From CAYVOV01 sp964453525 (lineage in GTDB: Bacteria > Chloroflexota > Dehalococcoidia > Dehalococcoidales > UBA2162): DNA of 64,000 nucleotides. The notes beneath the pieces were generated by a model. The model was not told the origin of the DNA. It did not search any database and saw only the letters and a program-made list of their open reading frames with translations. The stretch lies in the NCBI GenBank assembly GCA_964453525.1, contig CAYVOV010000015.1:30361-94360 (forward strand), read 5' to 3'. The translations under genes were made by a program, and so were the position numbers. Below are positions 26,045 to 34,707 of this stretch, in pieces (within the stretch, counting starts at the first letter, position 1; each line of letters starts with the position of its first letter).

Positions 26045-26520
26045 CTGTTTCTCCTTATCTGGTATTCTGCTCCCGGCTGAACAGGTTAGGCACGAACTCT
26101 AGGGAGTCGTTGCGCTTCTTTTTCGATTTTGTCAAGGATTTTCTGCTTGCCGAAGAACTGGTAACATAAGCTTTACTTATCATCTTCGTTTTCAGACATA
26201 AGCTCGTATTTTTATTTAAAAAAGCGTAGCAGAAAGGCGGTTATTAATCAATTCAATCACCTTCTGTTACCAGGATAAAATCATCTCTTCAGAATGTACC
26301 TCGCATCATAGTTGCTACAGGTTCCTGTCAGATTATCAAAAGTGTGTTACGGGCAGCGGTTAAGAATATCCGAAAGTCCTCAAATGCAGTGAATTTTTAT
26401 ACTTAAGGATATTGTCACGTCTGTAGCTATACCCTATTATTTTTTTAGAGATGATGCCTCATCTATTCAATAGAAATCTGATTCACATTCTTGTGCATCT
26501 AAAGACTGAGGAGAAAGGCC
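26045..26520. other. long intergenic region, no gene seen
   Basis: 476 bases, A+T-rich, divergent spacer. Apart from GAGGAGA ahead of the next gene I see no promoter of good quality, no hairpin with a T-run and no coding-like frame. Confidence 0.4.
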
Positions 26521-26862
26521 ATGGCTACAGTAGCGCTAAACAATCCACTGGTTAAAATAATGAAGTTCTTGCGTAAATCGAAATCATCCGGCAACGGCCG
26601 CTGGCCTTCTCGCGTTCTTGATGCACTGGAGACCAGGTATCATCTGCGTCCGGAGGAAATGTTACGTCTGTGGTATGTCAGGGAAAGAGTAGTCGGTGGT
26701 AAATATGGTAAAGAGTCCCTGTTAATCTATGACAGAGTACAGGCAAATGAGAAAAAAGTTTCGATTAGAGATAGCTCAGACCTGCATACAAATTCTGATT
26801 TACTTCTCTTCACAGGCAATCTCTTTTGGGATGGCTCCGTTATACTTGAAAAGGTAAGCTGA
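26521..26862 (+). CDS. small conserved-looking hypothetical protein
   Basis: The protein has 113 residues, basic in the first half (FLRKSKSSGNGRWPSR). A helical segment (VLDALETRYHLRPEEMLRLWYV) is followed by beta-rich C-terminal half. A good ribosome site (GAGGAGAAAGG) and a terminator-like hairpin just downstream support a real gene. No family recognised; no signal peptide. Confidence 0.6.
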   Translation: MATVALNNPLVKIMKFLRKSKSSGNGRWPSRVLDALETRYHLRPEEMLRLWYVRERVVGGKYGKESLLIYDRVQANEKKVSIRDSSDLHTNSDLLLFTGNLFWDGSVILEKVS

Positions 26863-26905
26863 AGCCAGAACAATTAACGAGATTTTTAATGTATCCTTCG
26901 AAGCA

Positions 26906-26942
26906 GTAACTCGGGAGAGCCAGTACGGCTCTCCCGAGTTAC
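26906..26942 (+). terminator. long perfect hairpin after the hypothetical gene
   Basis: A perfect 16-bp stem GTAACTCGGGAGAGCC / GGCTCTCCCGAGTTAC with a 5-base loop. Only TTT follows, so termination is likely but not classical. Confidence 0.7.
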
Positions 26943-27054
26943 TTTAGCTGAAAGTACTCCTTCCTGTGTCCACCTGCTCCCCTTTAATCACGTTGCAGTA
27001 CTGTGTTTCAGGCTGGTTTTTGGATTATATATTGCATTCGGATGGTATTATTTA

Positions 27055-27200
27055 CCTCACCCCTCTCCCTCTTCAGGGAGAACCCTTCAGGGAGTCCCCC
27101 TCTCAAACAGGCGGACAATCGCATGGTAAAGAAGGGAACTGTTTGAGAGGGGGACTAAGGCCTGCCCGCCGTACAAGACTTTGGCAGGCGGGAGGAGATT
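27055..27200. repeat. dispersed repeat, copy 2, with 17-bp inverted repeat
   Basis: CACCCCTCTCCCTCTTCAGG, then GTCCCCCTCTCAAACAG (27094-27110), and its exact inverse at 27139-27155. Similar words recur at 43479-43680 (CTCTCAAAC, TTTGAGAGGAGGACTAAGG). Non-coding mobile-like repeat. Confidence 0.6.
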
Positions 27201-27271
27201 GTTCAGTTCAATCAAAGCCGAATAGTACCAAATTTTGACAGCACGGCCCAGATTGCTTACAATTATGTATA

Positions 27272-27790
27272 ATGCGTATTGGACTTATCTCGGATACACA
27301 CATTCCCTGGGAAAGGAAAGACGTTCCTCCGCAGGTAATGAAAGCCTTCCAGGGTGTTGACCTTATACTTCATGCTGGCGATATTTACGCTCACTACGTG
27401 CTGGATAAGCTGGAGAGTATCGCTCCGGTACTGGCGGCACTTGGCGATGATGATTATCCCACTCCGGACGCCCGGGTGAAGGAAAAACACATCCTGCAGT
27501 TGGAGGGGCAGACACTGTGGCTTATTCATGAGGGACCACAATCATCCTTGCCTCCGGAGTGGCTTCCTACGTGGTGGCGGAACAGGATCCCTCCGGACAG
27601 TGATAAGTATGGTAAGCCTGATATCATCGTCTCCGGACATGAGCACCGTATTGTGGTGGAACGCTCTGACGGAATACTTCTGATAAACTCGGGAAGTCCC
27701 ACTTTATTGAACTACCGGCGGGGGCTGGGCACGGTAGGCATACTGGAGCTAAACTCCGGCATGGCCGATGTAAATATTATCCAGTTGTAG
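27272..27790 (+). CDS. YfcE/MJ0936-type metallophosphoesterase
   Basis: The protein has 172 residues, the family's usual size. Metal motifs in order: SDTH (8-11), HAGDIY, GDDDYP in place of the usual GNxD, LIHEGP, and SGHEHR. It should hydrolyse phosphodiesters with two metal ions. The Asn of GNHD being Asp is a small departure. It follows a dispersed repeat and no operon partner is evident. Confidence 0.85.
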   Translation: MRIGLISDTHIPWERKDVPPQVMKAFQGVDLILHAGDIYAHYVLDKLESIAPVLAALGDDDYPTPDARVKEKHILQLEGQTLWLIHEGPQSSLPPEWLPTWWRNRIPPDSDKYGKPDIIVSGHEHRIVVERSDGILLINSGSPTLLNYRRGLGTVGILELNSGMADVNIIQL

Positions 27791-27850
27791 AAACCGGCGT
27801 TTCCCTTGACCCGGTAATAACTTGATGTTGCTGGACAGCTTCCCGGGACG

Positions 27851-29626
27851 TTAACCTACCGGCGGCCGGGTGTTGGGTGGTGGAGGATTTTTCATCCCGA
27901 TGCGGAAGAGTTCTCCCGTCTCTTTACGCTTCCAGCCTACCCTCTGGTTCAGAGGGTGTTCCATTCTAATTGCTCCCGGTACCGGGCAGTCTTCAACACA
28001 GGTGCCGCAGAACCAGCACTCGTCGGGATAAAGCACAATGGGGGGACCGCCCTTTAAATCACACTTCAGGCAGCGTTCGCATTCCTCAGCGGCATTTTCC
28101 TGGGTAAAGCCAAGAACCACCTGGGCGTAATTCTTTATTCTTTCATCAACCGGTATCATTTCCAGTGGCGGCCGATATTTCCCCGGTTTAGCTTCTTCTT
28201 CATCAAATGGAGTGATTTCTCCTTCGGGAGTAGCCAGCACCTCATCTATGTTGCCTTCACCCCCAAGGTATTTATCAATGGACATGGCTGCTCGCCTGCC
28301 GGCAGCGATTGCCTCTATCACCGATGCCGAACCGCTCACCACATCTCCAGCGGCAAAAACGCCTTCTTTACCCGTGGCCAGAGTATCTTCATCAACCTCC
28401 AGAGTACGCTGTCTTATCGTCTTAATATCACTGACCGCTTCAATCAGTTCAAGCTCGGGCACTTGGCCGACAGCGAAAATGATTGTATCTGCGGGCAGGA
28501 CATGCTCTGAGCCAGGGACGATGTCAACATTTAGTCTGCCTTCGCTGTCAAAATTAAAAAAGCTCACGTCATGGCAGGCAACGCCTCTGGCAAGCCCGTT
28601 ATCATCACCGATAATTCTGATAAATGACTGCGAATTATGGATTATAATCCCCTCGTCTGTGCCCTCTTCAATCTCCTCAGGGGAAGCCAGCATGTTTTCT
28701 CTGGGCTCCAGACAGGCGATGTGGACTTCTGTTGCACCCAATCTCAGGCAGGTCCGGGCACAATCAAAGGCAACATTACCGCCCCCAACCACCACGACCC
28801 TCTTGCCCACCTTGATTTCTTTATCCAGGCGCGCATCCCTCAGCAGCGGGGTACTTGTCAATACTCCTTCGAGGTCAGCGCCGGGAATAGGCAGCTTTGT
28901 TCCCCGGTGAGCGCCAATTGCTACCAGGATGGCATCATATCCCTCCTCCAGTAGTTTGTCCAGCGCCTCGACTTTACTGTTTGTTTTAATCTCAACGCCG
29001 ACATTCTTTATCTCCTCTATTTCCGCTTCGACCACTGCAGCCGGCAGACGGTACTCGGGAGCGCCTACCCGCAGCATACCACCGGCTACAGGCAGGGATT
29101 CAAGGGCAGTAACTTTGTGACCAAGCTTGGTGAGGTAGAAAGCGGCGGTTAGCCCGGCCGGGCCTGAGCCGATGATGGCTACTTTCTTTCCTGTCGGGCG
29201 AGCTATTCTAGAGTTTTGTTTCCACAGTCCGGTATCGTGGTCAGCGGCGAACCGCTTAAGTTCCTTAATGGCTAACGCCTGCTCTATAGGGTCACGGCGG
29301 CATTTTGCCTCACATAAAGATGCGCAAACATAGCCTAGCGATGCCGGGAACGGAGCCTTCTCACGGATTACAGCTACTGCTTCTCCTGGTTTACCTTCGG
29401 CAATCGCCCGGATATAGCGTGGAATATCTATCTCAGCAGGACATGCAGCCTGGCAGGGAGCTTGGACACGTCCTCCGTATAAGCCTTTCCCCAGTGGATT
29501 ATGAACCATCACATCCACCCGGCACTGGTCGGCACATGTATTGCAGCCAATACAGAGCTCGGGGTCAATTCGAATTGAGTAGCATGGCGTGACCGGATTG
29601 GGAACCATATATGACTTGTTATCCAT
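27851..29626 (-). CDS. GltD-like NAD(P)H/FAD oxidoreductase with terminal 4Fe4S domains
   Basis: The protein has 591 residues. An N-terminal ferredoxin-like cluster (CIGCNTCADQC) is followed by the GltD/DPYD domain (APCQAACP ... YVCASLCEAKCRRD). Then come FAD/NAD(P) Rossmann motifs (IGSGPAGLTAAFYL, VVVGGGNVAFDCAR) and a C-terminal 4Fe4S motif (CWFCGTCVEDCP). It should move electrons from NAD(P)H through flavin and clusters to a partner. The AprA/fumarate-reductase-like gene lies 35 bases upstream in the same operon and is the obvious partner. The tail is Pro-rich. Electron direction cannot be told. Confidence 0.85.
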   Translation of the reverse strand: MDNKSYMVPNPVTPCYSIRIDPELCIGCNTCADQCRVDVMVHNPLGKGLYGGRVQAPCQAACPAEIDIPRYIRAIAEGKPGEAVAVIREKAPFPASLGYVCASLCEAKCRRDPIEQALAIKELKRFAADHDTGLWKQNSRIARPTGKKVAIIGSGPAGLTAAFYLTKLGHKVTALESLPVAGGMLRVGAPEYRLPAAVVEAEIEEIKNVGVEIKTNSKVEALDKLLEEGYDAILVAIGAHRGTKLPIPGADLEGVLTSTPLLRDARLDKEIKVGKRVVVVGGGNVAFDCARTCLRLGATEVHIACLEPRENMLASPEEIEEGTDEGIIIHNSQSFIRIIGDDNGLARGVACHDVSFFNFDSEGRLNVDIVPGSEHVLPADTIIFAVGQVPELELIEAVSDIKTIRQRTLEVDEDTLATGKEGVFAAGDVVSGSASVIEAIAAGRRAAMSIDKYLGGEGNIDEVLATPEGEITPFDEEEAKPGKYRPPLEMIPVDERIKNYAQVVLGFTQENAAEECERCLKCDLKGGPPIVLYPDECWFCGTCVEDCPVPGAIRMEHPLNQRVGWKRKETGELFRIGMKNPPPPNTRPPVG

Positions 29627-29661
29627 TGTTGTTTCCTCTATCTCTTAAGTATGTCGTCGGG

Positions 29662-31608
29662 TTAATCATCGATATCACAGTGTGCTTCATAGTTCTCACG
29701 GTGAGTAGGTGAATAAGGTGATTCAAGCCAGTATTTTACAGGCAGTTCTCCCGTCTTTATTTCTCCGTTTTCCAGCTTGATGGTAATAAACTTATTCCAT
29801 TCGGGCGGGTCCGTCTGCGGATAATCAACCCGTTTAAAGCCGAGAGGGCGGCTGCTTGCCTTCCTCGCCAGTGAGGCGTGGATAATCATCTCGCTGATGG
29901 TTATGCGTGACAGACATTCCAGATAACGTGCCAGTTCATGCGGATTTCTTACATAAGTGCGAGAGGCTTCTCCTTCTTTGATGCTGTTGAGCCACCACAG
30001 CCCCGTTTTAAGCATCTGCTCACTCTTATATTCCCCGCAGTATATCTGCATTATCCTTGTTATCCCGGCATGCAGTTCCTTCCAGCCGATGTCTCCGTCT
30101 CGCCCGACCGCTTCATACACGCGGGATTTTTCATTATCAATTTGAGTTCTATCCGGAGTTATTTCATCAACTGTCTTGGCGTAGGTTGCCGCTTTTCTTC
30201 CGGCATACCTGCCGGTGGAGGCTGCTCCGGGATGCCCGCCCCAGGAGCCAGCTACCTGGTTCCCGGCTGCATACAGGCCCTCCAGGCTGGTCTTCAGGTC
30301 CCAGTCTATAACCACTCCGCCACCAGCCCATCCTCCGCCGGCAGCGCCGCTACGCCACATGTAGGGTCCTGGTCCTTCACCACCAACCTCGCGCGGGATA
30401 ATCGGTGTCTGAAGCATATCCTTGTCCGGGTCGAAGCCAGCCATGGAATAAACCTGGTAAATCGGGATACGAGTTTTTCCTTCATTACCCACCATCAAGC
30501 CCCATATAGCTCTTCGCTCATAATCCGGCATACCTGGCAAATCAGCATACAGAGGAAGAACATATTCACCGGTTTTTATGCCCTCAATCAGGGTAGGGGA
30601 CAGGGTTGCACCGTAATGGTCGTGCGTCCTGTCTGCCACATCGGTTAATATGTTCCCTTTTCTGTCTACCCAGGGGATTTCTTTTCCGTTGGCATCCACA
30701 ATCGTACATGGGTACCAGGTATTGGTTGGACTTCCAATTCCAAAACGAGGCCAGTTGAATCCGCCCGGTACCGGTCCCCGACTTCTCTCCATATTGGTGA
30801 ATACTGCCCCCGCTTTCCAGGCCATAGCACCGCCGTCACCCACGTTATTAGGGTCCTCACTATGAGCGGCAGAGCCAGCTAGTTCCGATGAGAATACCCA
30901 GATTCCGGAGAACTGAGCAGTGGTGAGCACGGTTGCTTTTGCCCTGAAGATGTAGAACTCACCAGTACGTATGTTTACCCCCATTGCGCCGATAACCCTG
31001 GCACCCGGTTTGCCACCTTCGGTTAGCAGTCCGGTAGCCATTACCCGGTCGTAGGTTTCCACATGCCGCCTCTTCAACTCTTTATACAGGATACGTTTGA
31101 TTTTTGCCCCACCATTGATACGTATGTTGTTCCTGCCGCTGTAGTCATAGGCAAACATAATCTTGGTCTCGTCATCCCTGAAAGGAGCGCCAGCGAATTC
31201 ATTATTTATATCTCTGAACTGTAGTCCCATCTTTTCACAATCCAGAAGTGTGTCCCAGGACTCCTTCAGTGTGATGTAACGGGATATGCCATTTTCGTAA
31301 TCAGGAGGAACGCCCGGTCTGGAGCGCCGTTCAGCGATATCGTCCGGTCCAATACTGGAACACGGGTTGGTCATGGCAGCGCCCCAGTGGTCGACTCCGG
31401 CTCCGCCGCTGCCGCTCCGGGAGGTAGCTGCCTTCTCAACAATAGCGACCTTCACACCTCTTTTGGCAGCATTAATCGCGGCGTGGCATCCTGAGATACC
31501 GCCCCCTATTACCAGGACGTCGGTGTATACTTCATTCTCCTTGCCGTAGTTTACCGGGTACGGCCATTCCGGGGCATTTTTTTCTGTAGATTCTTTAAAG
31601 TTAGACAT
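29662..31608 (-). CDS. fumarate-reductase/AprA-like FAD flavoprotein
   Basis: The protein has 648 residues from ATG 31608, which has AGGAACAGGTG upstream; a longer frame adds 29 unlikely residues. FAD-binding motif VLVIGGGISGCHAA is near the N-terminus. NVGDGGAMAWKAGA and the C-terminal FAD loop GGHPGAASTGRYAG are typical of succinate dehydrogenase/fumarate reductase/APS reductase flavoproteins. No signal peptide or heme domain, so it is a soluble cytosolic oxidoreductase. It pairs with the GltD-like protein and may be part of a soluble NADH-linked reductase of an unsaturated acid or related substrate. AprB and sulfate-reduction genes are absent. Confidence 0.8.
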   Translation of the reverse strand: MSNFKESTEKNAPEWPYPVNYGKENEVYTDVLVIGGGISGCHAAINAAKRGVKVAIVEKAATSRSGSGGAGVDHWGAAMTNPCSSIGPDDIAERRSRPGVPPDYENGISRYITLKESWDTLLDCEKMGLQFRDINNEFAGAPFRDDETKIMFAYDYSGRNNIRINGGAKIKRILYKELKRRHVETYDRVMATGLLTEGGKPGARVIGAMGVNIRTGEFYIFRAKATVLTTAQFSGIWVFSSELAGSAAHSEDPNNVGDGGAMAWKAGAVFTNMERSRGPVPGGFNWPRFGIGSPTNTWYPCTIVDANGKEIPWVDRKGNILTDVADRTHDHYGATLSPTLIEGIKTGEYVLPLYADLPGMPDYERRAIWGLMVGNEGKTRIPIYQVYSMAGFDPDKDMLQTPIIPREVGGEGPGPYMWRSGAAGGGWAGGGVVIDWDLKTSLEGLYAAGNQVAGSWGGHPGAASTGRYAGRKAATYAKTVDEITPDRTQIDNEKSRVYEAVGRDGDIGWKELHAGITRIMQIYCGEYKSEQMLKTGLWWLNSIKEGEASRTYVRNPHELARYLECLSRITISEMIIHASLARKASSRPLGFKRVDYPQTDPPEWNKFITIKLENGEIKTGELPVKYWLESPYSPTHRENYEAHCDIDD

Positions 31609-31840
31609 CTTTGCACCTGTTCCTGAATTGATTTGGTCAAACTGATAAGTATCGGCGAATGTCGGCCTGCCGAAATGAAAGAACCAGAGGAGCACGAACT
31701 GGCAAGTTTATTTCCTACTATTATGATTACTTTACTATTATTTAAAGAATATGTCAAAAAGTGCTTATATATTCCTGTGTAACGCCATAATAATACATTC
31801 GAGAGGGCGGCTCATGTAAGAAACTGCTTGAAGGCATCTT

Positions 31841-32758
31841 CTACTGTCCTTCAAGCATCTTATCCACAGCCGGTTTTGCCTTCTTCAGTATTTCATCCGG
31901 GATTTCTATCTGCGGTTCCATATTCTCCAGTGACCAGAGGATATTTTCAAGGGTCGTCACCTTCATCGTCGCACATTTTGCCTGCTCTGAGGCTGCGATG
32001 AATATCTTGTCCGGATTTTCTTTTCTCAGGCGGTGCAGTATACCTATCTCCGTACCGACTATTATCTCCTTGGCATCGGTTTCGCGGGCAAATCTGACTA
32101 TACCTGCTGAACCTGCCACAACATCAGCCAAAGCTTTTACCTGCGGAATGCATTCCAGGTGCACGATTACTTTGGCTTCCGGGTGCTCCTCTTTTTCTCT
32201 TTTAATGTCCTCCGGCCTTATCTTAACCAGAGGGGAGCAATAGCCGGGCCAGAGAGTCAATTCACGCCTGGTCTTTGTAGCAGCGTAGTCGCCGAGATAC
32301 TGGTCAGGAATGTACATTATCTCCTCGGTTGATGCCAGTTTTTCAACGATACTGACCGCATCTTCCTCTCCGTAGCAGATATCGGACATGGCTTTAACCT
32401 CAGCCGGCGTATTGATATAGCAGACTACCGTAGCTTCAGGGTATTTCTCCTTCTTTTCCTGTAGACGTTCCGCAGTAATCATATTCGCCAGCGTGCAGCC
32501 GGCATTCATATCCGGCAGAAGCACTACTTTATCCGGACAGGCAATTGCCACTGTCTCAGCCATGCAAACAACTCCGCCGATGACGATAACATCAGCATCG
32601 GATGAAACGGCCTGCCGGACAATCTCCAGTGAGTCCCCAACGTAATCGGCTATATCCTGGACCTCACCGAGCTGGTAGTTGTGCGCCAGGATAATAGCAT
32701 TCCTTTTCTTCTTCTGCTCTTCAATCTTTTCTATTAGCGCTACGTTAGGATTCTCCAA
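31841..32758 (-). CDS. nadA: quinolinate synthase A
   Basis: The protein has 305 residues, full NadA length. The three cluster cysteines are in GGVVCMAE, WPGYCSP and EQAKCATMK. AHNYQ near the N-terminus and HLECIP are family motifs. It condenses iminoaspartate with dihydroxyacetone phosphate to make quinolinate for NAD synthesis and holds an oxygen-sensitive 4Fe4S cluster. A TTG start is supported by TGGAGG ten bases before. nadB and nadC are not adjacent. Confidence 0.93.
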   Translation of the reverse strand: MENPNVALIEKIEEQKKKRNAIILAHNYQLGEVQDIADYVGDSLEIVRQAVSSDADVIVIGGVVCMAETVAIACPDKVVLLPDMNAGCTLANMITAERLQEKKEKYPEATVVCYINTPAEVKAMSDICYGEEDAVSIVEKLASTEEIMYIPDQYLGDYAATKTRRELTLWPGYCSPLVKIRPEDIKREKEEHPEAKVIVHLECIPQVKALADVVAGSAGIVRFARETDAKEIIVGTEIGILHRLRKENPDKIFIAASEQAKCATMKVTTLENILWSLENMEPQIEIPDEILKKAKPAVDKMLEGQ

Positions 32759-33396
32759 TGTTCATTATCCTCCAGTCTTTTGTGTAAGAGTTCGCACGTT
32801 TTCCCTGAAGCGTAAAAGCGGATTGATATCCGGATAAATCAGCCGGTCTGCTTTCAGGGCAGCAAGTGGCGGGAGATAACTGCGGGAACTACTTTCACCG
32901 TATTGCATATACGATAACGAACACCTGAAATTTTGTCAATTTGCATATTTATTACATAAAAAATACTTTACTAATACTATCATAATAGTATACAATAATA
33001 TTATATAACATATTGTTGGTAAGTGCCAACCTTTGTTATAGGCGGTTCTGTTTGCGTTTGGTAGAGAAAATTGCCAATTGCGAGGAGTCCCGATAACATC
33101 GTGATGACGTGGAAATCTCGAGAGATTTCTAGAGATTCCTTCAGCTCGATTTCATTCACTCTGACATATTGGAACGAGTCGAGCCTCGCAATGATATTAC
33201 CGACGAAAACCGAATAATATCTTCTGGGCACTTTAATTAAGGCCTTATGGTAAACGTGACCGATTAAAGCTATAGTTGTAGATGGTGTTAACCTAATCCC
33301 GGCTGTACCAAGCAAGGAGGTGAAGTAAACGAAGCTAAATAGAAGCCGGTTGATAGTACTGAATAAGGATAAAAATTTATTAACAGGAGGAGAATT
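32759..33396. other. long A+T-rich intergenic region with palindrome and repeat
   Basis: 638 bases without a gene. It holds a perfect 18-bp palindrome ATACTAT-CATA-ATAGTAT at 32974-32991 in a very A+T-rich stretch, and near 33075-33130 a copy of the dispersed TTGCGAGGAGTCCCGA element. The amidohydrolase ribosome site AGGAGGAG closes the region. Confidence 0.5.
32974..32991. promoter_or_regulatory. perfect 18-bp palindrome
   Basis: ATACTAT-CATA-ATAGTAT, placed between divergent nadA and amidohydrolase genes; candidate operator for either. NadA control would be a natural guess but the site does not match a repressor motif I know. Confidence 0.35.
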
Positions 33397-34446
33397 ATGA
33401 AACTAGGCAGATTTATTGTTGATACCCACGTCCATTCGCAGCGGCACGCCGCTGGTGGGAAACTAAAAGGCTCGAAGGAGTACAGTGACCTCGGCAAATC
33501 AATAATGCAGGTAGATGCATATGACAACTCACCCCGTCTCCTTTATGACATGGAGTGCTACGGAGTGGATATGTGCATTCTTGAGCCTGCGTTCGGAATG
33601 AGCAACGAGTTAAACGTCGAGCTGGTGAAGAAGTACCCGGATAAATTCGTTGCCAACTGCCAGTCTGGAACCAAGAAGATGCGTGATAAAGTTGCCGCCG
33701 GCGAGCTAAAGTGGAGCATCGAGGTGGTGCTTGAGGAACTTGAAGAGCTCCTCAAGACCGGGCTCTACGTCGGCATCGGCGAGGGCATTCCGGCGGGGAA
33801 GGCTATAACGGTCAAGGATGGTTATCCGGTCTATAACGATGAACAGCAGTTAATAAGGGAAATGATGATGATTACAGACCTTGCCCGCTCCCATAAGGTT
33901 CCCATCCGATATCACTGCGGTACCAATGTAGGTTACGAGGGCGCCTATCATTCTCATCCCTGGAACTTCAACCCCCTGTGGGCGCATGACCTTGCCATCC
34001 AGTTCCCGGATGTGCCCATTATTATGGAGCACGGCGGAATCGAAGGCTGGTGGGGAGAATGGTTGTATGAAGGCTGTCTGCACGTTGCTGCCAGCCACAG
34101 GAACGTCTACCTGGAGACCGGACGCTACTGGACGGAGCTATACTACAAGTGCCTCGACGACCCTAATATCGGTCCGGAGAAGCTGATATGGGGCACCGAC
34201 TGGGGCGCAAGTTTACCTGTCCAGACTAACAGGAGTCCCTCTCTACCCCGCACCTTTACCGAGCAGGTAAGAAAGGGCGGCATCATACGCCATCAGGTTG
34301 ATATCTGGGGCTGGAGCTTAAGGCAGCTTGAGCGACTTGATATAAGCCAGGACGACCTCAACCTTATCCTGGGTGGTAATGCCGTACGTATCTATAACCT
34401 GCCGAACCCGGGCGGACTGACCCGGATGTTCAAGTTTGTTGATTAA
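33397..34446 (+). CDS. amidohydrolase-2 family metal-dependent hydrolase/decarboxylase
   Basis: The protein has 349 residues in a TIM-barrel fold. Metal ligands: DTHVH (9-13), a middle RYHCGTN, MEHGG and the final WGTDWGAS aspartate. The family includes ACMSD-type decarboxylases and lactonases. AGGAGGAGAATT sets the ATG. It is followed by its own terminator and then the pair of UGA-containing genes. UGSC-type proteins are often near amidohydrolases and other degradative genes, so a shared pathway is plausible but not proven. Confidence 0.85.
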   Translation: MKLGRFIVDTHVHSQRHAAGGKLKGSKEYSDLGKSIMQVDAYDNSPRLLYDMECYGVDMCILEPAFGMSNELNVELVKKYPDKFVANCQSGTKKMRDKVAAGELKWSIEVVLEELEELLKTGLYVGIGEGIPAGKAITVKDGYPVYNDEQQLIREMMMITDLARSHKVPIRYHCGTNVGYEGAYHSHPWNFNPLWAHDLAIQFPDVPIIMEHGGIEGWWGEWLYEGCLHVAASHRNVYLETGRYWTELYYKCLDDPNIGPEKLIWGTDWGASLPVQTNRSPSLPRTFTEQVRKGGIIRHQVDIWGWSLRQLERLDISQDDLNLILGGNAVRIYNLPNPGGLTRMFKFVD

Positions 34447-34495
34447 TCCCTGAAATATGGCTCATAAAGCTGATATCAGTTGTCTGATATAGCAG

Positions 34496-34532
34496 CAGGC
34501 GGTCATCTTGAGTAGTGACCGCCTGTTATTTT
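34496..34532 (+). terminator. rho-independent terminator after the amidohydrolase
   Basis: A 10-bp perfect stem CAGGCGGTCA / TGACCGCCTG with a 10-base loop, followed by TTATTTTAT. Confidence 0.8.
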
Positions 34533-34604
34533 ATAATGTTAAAACAATCACCTTCTGCGATGAGATAGCCTTCTTATCTGCCTGTTTTTCCGGGTGGCGG
34601 CAAA

Positions 34605-34633
34605 TTGACAAGTATTTTTGGGTTTGTTATTGT
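34605..34633 (+). promoter_or_regulatory. predicted promoter of the selenoprotein pair
   Basis: TTGACA (34605-34610), 17-base spacer, TATTGT (34628-34633). It lies 75 bases before the first UGA-containing gene and after the terminator. Confidence 0.5.
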
Positions 34634-34707
34634 ATACCGAAGCGATAATATTTAACAATATGAACAGGTAAATCTGGAACCGGTGAAATAATTTAAGGAG
34701 AGTAAAA

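Noticed and set aside
27055..27200. CRISPR-like or array structure in repeat-rich gaps
   Set aside because: There are single inverted arms and dispersed copies, not regularly spaced identical repeats with unique spacers; no cas genes.
28212..28910. 232-codon plus-strand open frame antisense to the GltD-like gene
   Set aside because: Ser/Thr/Pro-rich composition typical of the antisense of a real gene; no ribosome site.
29662..31608. Dissimilatory APS reductase alpha subunit
   Set aside because: No AprB, Sat, Dsr or Qmo genes are present and the partner is GltD-like; similarity is only at family level.
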